Assembly: GCA_004369045.1 (NCBI GenBank)
Contig: ML213532.1
Location: forward strand, 1-64,000
Direction of reading: 5' to 3'
Length of the DNA: 64,000 nt
Source of the DNA: Heliocybe sulcata
Lineage: Eukaryota > Basidiomycota > Agaricomycetes > Gloeophyllales > Gloeophyllaceae
Notes under the pieces: generated by a model
The model's input: the letters and a program-made list of their open reading frames with translations, nothing else
Told to the model about the DNA's origin: nothing
Databases searched by the model: none
In this document: positions 58,980 through 64,000 of the stretch, piece after piece
Numbering within the stretch: the stretch's first letter is position 1
How the letters are laid out: every line of letters starts with the position of its first letter
Position numbers and translations under genes: made by a program

Positions 58980-59559
58980 CTATCGCTTCTGCGACAGGGC
59001 CCCCACAACAATATTACTTGGCATTCTCAAATTCAACTCCGTAAAGATCCTGACAATGATCTCGGGCGAGACACCGTGCTCGACGAGGTACTCCGGTGGC
59101 ACGCCCCAGCCTAGCAGGTCCAGAACTAGGGACTTGGCTCGTTCGAGATCGGTTTCAGTCACTAGTTACGAATCGAATAGATCAGCATGAATAGAATTCT
59201 GAAGAGGAGAAGAAAAGAGGGACGCACGCTCTGATAGCCGTCTTGCAGTAACCGCAGGAGCAGGCTTCACCTCCGCATGCGCAGCTTGCACCTTCACATC
59301 CATAGGCTTTATTGCACTGTCTGTCGTAGCAGGAGTACCAGCGGCATTCGCATTACGAGTTAGAGCATCAGCTTTCGCATTGGATCGCCTATCCCTCCTC
59401 TGAGTCTGCTTTGGCGGAGGAGATATTGCCTCGTCCTTAGGACTACCCTCGCGGCTGCTTGCAATACTATCTGTATCTTCAATGACCTCTCCTTCTTCCA
59501 ATGAAATGCTGTTCTGCATAGGAGGTGCAGCCGCCCGTGCGTTTCTAGTGATAGCCATG
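58980..59559 (-). CDS. Small protein with conserved C-terminal helical module
   Basis: Two exons, about 170 residues. The start is an ATG at 59559 (MAITRNARAAAPPMQNSIS). The first exon is a disordered acidic then basic linker (EEGEVIEDTDSIASSREGSP). A 60-65 nt intron, with donor after ARRLSE, joins it to a compact helical end TETDLERAKSLVLDLLGWGV and PPEYLVEHGVSPEIIVRIF, followed by TELNLRMPSN. This C-terminal 55 residues looks conserved and folded, with a CUE/UBA-like spacing of short helices, but I cannot confirm a match. I recall the same module in other Agaricomycete proteins of unknown function. It is divergent from nothing nearby; the 5' side faces the 3' side of the second Ser/Thr-rich gene. 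Confidence 0.65.
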
Positions 59560-59992
59560 GTCCCGCAGACGATCAAGACAACTGCGTGCGCCCGACCGGC
59601 TCGTCAGAAAGAAAAAGCCTGGGGTAGCCGGCGAAGTGTGCGTTCAAGTCCCAAACAAAAGCGAGGCATGAGGAAGAACTGTGGGCGCCAATTTGCGCTA
59701 AGTTTCCCATCGAGTGTAAACAGAGATAATTATTATCGCGTTCAAATACCGTAGGTAATTCGTACAAAAAGTCGTGACACAGGCAGCGCAGGTGCAGGTA
59801 GCGTTCCAATCGGGCACAAGTGCAAGCGACGCTATCCGTGACGATAGGTCGTTACAAAACAGCAAGAGCGAGACAAAAGGGAAAGGACAGGAAGAAAAAG
59901 GGACCAGTGTCCCAATAATTAGACAATGAAAGCAACGCGACGTGACAGAGAACAAGAGAAAAAGAATCCCTCACAGAGCATCTGTATTTTCT
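59560..59992. other. Intergenic
   Basis: About 430 bp contains the promoter of the small minus-strand gene and the 3' flank of the minus-strand Ser/Thr-rich gene. No gene is seen. Confidence 0.5.
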
Positions 59993-61281
59993 CTACCGCT
60001 CATCCGCCGGAATCTCATCATACCTCGGCGGAATCTCACTCGGCCCCTCCTCCACCTCCTCATTCGCAGGCAGCCTCCCGCCATCCCGGTGCTGAATCAC
60101 CTCCCCACTCCCGCTCGCCCCGCCCTCCGGCCCATCCGGGTTCGCAATCCCCAGCTGATTCTGGTACCGCGCGTTCATCGCCTCGCGCTCCTTCGCACTC
60201 CGGCCCGTCACGCTCGTCCCGGGGTAGCTCGTGCTGTTCGTCGCCAACGACGGGCCAGGCGACGGGTGCCGCCCAGGGTAATCCGGCATCGCGTGGCCGC
60301 TCGCGCTCGTGGGCGACGTGGGGTAGTACGACGACTGCGTGTAGTCCGAGGTCGTGTAGTGCGAGGGCGGCCGCCCGCCCATCCCGCCCGCGACCGGCAT
60401 AAAGCCAGGGACGCTCGTGTCGTGGTACTGCGCCATATTGGGAGGTGCACCTGGGTGGAGCGGGAACGGCGTGACCTCCGTGCCGGCGAGGTCGACGTTC
60501 GGGAGCGTGCCCCCGCCGCCCGCGTGGTTCACGACGCGGTCCGGGTCGAAGTTGCCGTCAAAGTCGGAGTAGCGCCGGCGCCGGCGGAGGAAGAAGAGGA
60601 CGAGCAGGCCCAGGGCAGCGACGCCTGCGACACCGCCGATCGTGCCGCCGACAATGGCACCGACGTGGGAGGAGGAGCCGCTCGAAGAGCTGCCGGTGGG
60701 TGCGGCGGCGACGAGCGTGGTCGTGGCGTACACAGAGGTGTGCGTCGCGCCTCCGGGATCCGTGACGCTGCTGAAGCATTAGATGCAGGAGAACCGAGAA
60801 AGACGGCTGAGGCTGCTTACACGACGGTCGTCTGAATTACGGTGCTGACGGAGGTCGGCGGCGCGGTGGTGGAGCTGCTTCGGGAGGTCCCACCCACGGG
60901 TGCTGTCGTCGAGCCATTCGATGAGGACGCACCGGGACTCGACGTCGACGTGGTCGATGTCTCGGAGGAAGTAGACGTCGTAGAGGTAGAGGTATCGGGG
61001 GGTGTGCTTGTGGGAGGGGTCGTGGTAGGCGGCGTCGACGTGGTGGTCGACGACGTAGGGGGAGGCGGCGTTGACGTGGGTGCATCCGTCGAACTCGTCG
61101 AGGCATCTGAAGAAGACGAAGACGTAGACGCGTAAGTATCGTTAGCGGTGGTGGAAGCGGAGGAAAGAGGACCAGAAGAGGAGGACGAGGAGGGCGTAGG
61201 AGACGACGAACTCGACGTGCTGGGGTCGGTCGCCGACGCTGTGGTCGACGCCGCCGTTGACGCTGACGATGATGAAGACAT
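59993..61281 (-). CDS. Second Ser/Thr-rich single-pass membrane protein
   Basis: Two exons, about 410 residues. The start is an ATG at 61281 (MSSSSSASTAASTTASATDP). The ectodomain is Ser/Thr/Pro-rich for about 150 residues, then SVSTVIQTTVV joins across an intron (about 60781-60830) to VTDPGGATHTSVYATTTL. The membrane helix is GAIVGGTIGGVAGVAALGLL, with Gly-xxx-Gly spacing that favours helix pairing. A strong positive cluster RRRRRYSD follows as the stop-transfer. The cytoplasmic tail is Pro/Gly/Tyr-rich and ends EIPPRYDEIPADER, with a PPRY motif (PPxY) that could recruit a WW-domain ubiquitin ligase. Architecture parallels the gene at 52800-54302, but sequences outside the low-complexity part are not obviously related. 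No signal peptide or WSC domain is seen. Confidence 0.85.
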
Positions 61282-63266
61282 CGTGGTCAATAAATAGGAG
61301 GCGTGTAGAGGACTTGTACGGAGTGGACTTGTACGGAGTGGGGGGAGAAACACGATGCACCCGATAGCGTCATGTCAAATGCGGCATATCGCATGCCGCT
61401 CAGCCGGCCCTTGTGCCCGAGATACCTGCATCGAAAAGAACAGCCTGCTCACCCTGTCGCTTGTGCAATTTTACGTCCGCCATCGTATTGAAGATGTTTA
61501 GAATGAGCGTCGTCGAATTTTGAGAAGAAAATGGCCAGACGTTGGAAAGGGGTCGGCGGATGCTCACGGGATCTCTTTTGAGCTCCTTGCAGTTGCCGTG
61601 GGGAAGACCCGCCCGAGGGTCCCTCCGGAGGTCCATGGGAGACTGGTGACCCCGTGTACCCCACTTAGAGGAAATCTGCTGCACCGACATAGATATGGCG
61701 TCCTGCCAGCGCGCTTGCTGCGCATATGAGGGACTGTAAATGCTCCATTATCTTAAGCTAATTGATACAACAAGATTGGCGGACCTTGTGATTCTGACTG
61801 GTCATACATTCAATCCACGCGTATGGAATAGAGTTCTACAGGCCATGAGACCTCCTTTAATATGGAGTCTTCCTGATCCATGCATCCTTAATCTCAAAAA
61901 GCTTATTATTTATTATGAATCCAAATGTTTCAATCCCAAAACCTTCGGAGAATGGAGCGCGGGTCGAAGTTACATTCCGGGGTCCTTGCTGCGAAGTCTC
62001 TGCCGGACCCCCAATGAGGAAGGCCACTCGTCCGGCACAGGTTACGGCACTCCCCACCAACTCTTACTCCCAATACCTATTCCTAGAACTCTATCCTCGT
62101 CGTCCTTTTACTCACTTGGAGCTCTACTGAAATTGTAGTCCTATTTTCAGGGATCGCAGCACTTTGCCTTAGGATTGGTGCGACGATACCTCATTGTCGG
62201 CTGCGGGGCGGGCGCAGTGCTTATCCACCGCCACCCGAACTAGCGAATATACCGGACATTTCTGCAGTTCTCTCGGTCATACGAGGGCTCGGGAGGTGCT
62301 GGGGCACCGTGCATCAGTCTCGGCCGCTTATCAGTCTCCATCGAAGACTGGGTTAAACGTTAATTATTGGCGTCCATTCCGTTAATGAAACTGACGTGCG
62401 GCAAACATGTAGGTCGCTCGGGCTCCATCAACACGCAGCGCCTTCGCCGGGAGGGTCGCGTATACACTGGGGTAGATCTTACTAACTCCACGTAGAGGGT
62501 CATACAATTCCGCAAAGGCGTAAATAGCCACGACGTGCCAGACAGATGCTCCACGAACCGGCGACCTTGAGGCGGGAGATTTCTGTCAGCTGTGTTGCTT
62601 GCTGCTGATGCGAGTCCCTGTGTGTGCGTTCTTGCTTTTCATTGCCTTGACACTGGCCAGGAAAGCACAAGCGAACTTTGACACCGAATTGGAGTGAAAG
62701 ATCATGCCGTTAAGTTCCTCCCTGGATCAACTCACCGTTGATCTGTTTCAGGATGTTCAGAAGCCTTAATTACACCGGGAAACCACAATCGCTTGCTTCC
62801 CGGCTCCGTGCTTCGACATATCTGCTCCGCTTCCACCTCGAGTCTCCATTAATCATTCTCTGCGACGGCACAGACGTACAATGTCGAAAGTGGCGTCTCC
62901 TCCGACATCTGGTCTCAGCTGGTCTTTTCGGGCTCTGACGTCAATATTAAAGTCATGTACTTGAGTTAATCGTGATCTAGTCACCGACCACAGGTTCCGC
63001 ATCAATTCGCACAACGACCTCGGCATCGCTTTCTTGATCCCAGCATGTGCGCCACAGTATATCATACCGGAGGTGGCGTTTAGTCGGAGTGGCTTCACAG
63101 AGCTCTGATCCGCCGACTTTGGTACCTGTACTGCGATCATCATCGGTAAACGCCTCACTGATCCGGCTTGGGTCATCTTGCGTCTAACGTTCGTACATCC
63201 CATTTCTATCGATACAAGACATTATTCGATACATGACGCTCTGGCCAGTCAACCACCGCGCATCCT
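61282..63266. other. Gene-poor stretch
   Basis: About 2 kb, with only short unconnected frames (for example 61740-62138 and 62853-63203) and no recognisable domain. The left end includes the leader of the Ser/Thr-rich gene, with a short tandem repeat. Confidence 0.4.
61312..61341. repeat. 15-bp tandem duplication in a 5' leader
   Basis: ACTTGTACGGAGTGG occurs twice in direct succession, 31 bp upstream of the start codon at 61281. It probably lies in the 5'UTR or core promoter of the Ser/Thr-rich protein gene. Confidence 0.85.
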
Positions 63267-64000
63267 TTATCGACCGATCTGTGCTCCAGTCTGAGCCTGC
63301 CTTTCGTACTGCAATGGCAACAATCAGACGCGTACAACAATACACCCGAAGAACTCACCGAGCCCGGGCCACTCTGCCCACCCTCAGCAGTATCGAGACC
63401 AAGCGCTTCGCGGCGAGACTGAGCGTTCGGGTCGAAGTACGGTTTCTCAGCGAGAGCGGTGACGCGAGTGCCGTGCCTCGCTTCCTGGCCTTCGTAATCC
63501 CAGCTTGCGATATGGATGGTGATACGGTTGTCCTGAACATAATGGGTGAGTACCGATAGTTCCTACCGCGCAGGTCTAAACGGACTTACCCATAGAGCAG
63601 ATGCACCCGGAGTCCACTTGAAGCGGCATTGGATGTCGACGTTGCGCTCGTACACGTCGTACAAGTAGTTCAGGATCAAATCTGCATCAACGTCAGTTCC
63701 AGAAAACGTCGACACGATGTATACGCACCACTCTCCGCCTTATCAAAGCCCAAAATCCGCACCGTCATCGCCCGGTTCACGAACAGACTCTTCCACCCGG
63801 TCACCGGGTGCACCCTGACAATCGGGTGCACGCGTTCGAGGTACTTTGGCCCGGCTTCGGGGTGGTCCCTGTCGAGGTACGGATGCGCGCTGCGGAAGAC
63901 CCCGAGCTTGCCGTCGATGATCTTGCGGAACTCGGGCGAAAGCTTGTCGTACGCGCTGTACCCGCTCGCCCACAGAGTGTCGCCGCCGTACTCGGGGACG
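63267..64000 (-). CDS. TauD/TfdA-type 2-oxoglutarate dioxygenase, 5' part cut off
   Basis: C-terminal part of an Fe(II)/2-oxoglutarate-dependent dioxygenase of the taurine/alkylsulfonate family, which oxidises small sulfonates, sulfates or related acids. The 5' part lies beyond the window. Visible blocks are YLERVHPIVRVHPVTGWKSL, FVNRAMTVRILGF, a segment ending QCRFKWTPGASALW, DNRITIHIASWDYEG with the distal iron-binding His, and RHGTRVTALAEKPYF with the Arg expected to bind 2-oxoglutarate. Three introns were placed: one near 63684-63729, 63533-63589, and a last one of about 50 nt near 63310-63360. The final exon ends SYERQAQTGAQIGR with TAA at 63267. All visible catalytic residues are intact. 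The proximal HxD motif should lie further upstream. Substrate cannot be told from this part. Confidence 0.9.

Noticed and set aside
59942-60835. Plus-strand Arg/Pro-rich frame of 297 codons
   Set aside because: It is the shadow of the minus-strand Ser/Thr-rich protein's tail and membrane region.
1-64000. LTR retroelements, virus-like elements, CRISPR arrays, rRNA or tRNA genes
   Set aside because: I looked for reverse transcriptase, integrase, capsid and polymerase motifs, long terminal repeats, regular spacer arrays and RNA-gene signatures, and found none I could support by eye.

Overview
This window is a chromosome end of a filamentous basidiomycete, most likely an Agaricomycete. It opens with (CCCTAA)n-type telomere repeats. 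The genes carry many short introns (about 45-75 nt, GT..AG), and several encode families I know only from mushroom-forming fungi. GC is moderate. I see no rRNA, tRNA, CRISPR array, LTR retroelement or virus-like element.

Layout. (1) 1-10.8 kb is a gene-dense minus-strand block: a dynamin-family GTPase whose 3' end runs straight into the telomere, a Jen1-type monocarboxylate transporter, and the essential RNA cytidine acetyltransferase KRE33/NAT10. (2) 10.8-21.5 kb is sparse. It holds a disordered protein with an N-terminal Cys cluster and a TLC-like multi-spanning membrane protein, separated by long stretches without convincing genes. (3) 21.5-32.2 kb holds a mitochondrial Mn superoxide dismutase, two diverged paralogues of an uncharacterised Cys-containing family pointing away from each other, and a dihydrodipicolinate-synthase-fold protein that has lost its catalytic residues. 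(4) 35.4-42.9 kb looks like a three-gene mobile-element module: a large multi-exon transposase-like protein, a small gene on the opposite strand, and a third gene. (5) 43.4-45.1 kb is a His/Pro-rich disordered protein. (6) 47.4-50.8 kb holds two paralogues resembling the helical N-terminal domain of fungal HeLo/MLKL-like proteins, each followed by a perfect hairpin palindrome of different sequence. (7) 51.3-52.3 kb is a diverged tandem duplication of noncoding DNA. (8) 52.8-61.3 kb holds two Ser/Thr-rich single-pass surface proteins flanking lineage-specific genes. (9) The window ends inside a TauD/TfdA-type 2-oxoglutarate dioxygenase.

The genes do not form one pathway. Core housekeeping genes (KRE33, SOD) sit among rapidly evolving accessory families, duplicated pairs and mobile DNA, as is typical of subtelomeres. 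The most striking observation is that the dynamin reading frame is completed by telomere repeats: its last residues, including alternating Leu-Gly, and its stop codon are read from the telomere, as expected if a broken chromosome was healed by telomere addition inside the gene. The best candidates for undescribed biology are the three-gene element and the duplicated helical-domain genes with paired palindromes.

Splice sites were placed by eye from GT..AG and frame continuity. Coordinates of multi-exon genes run from start codon to stop codon and include introns.
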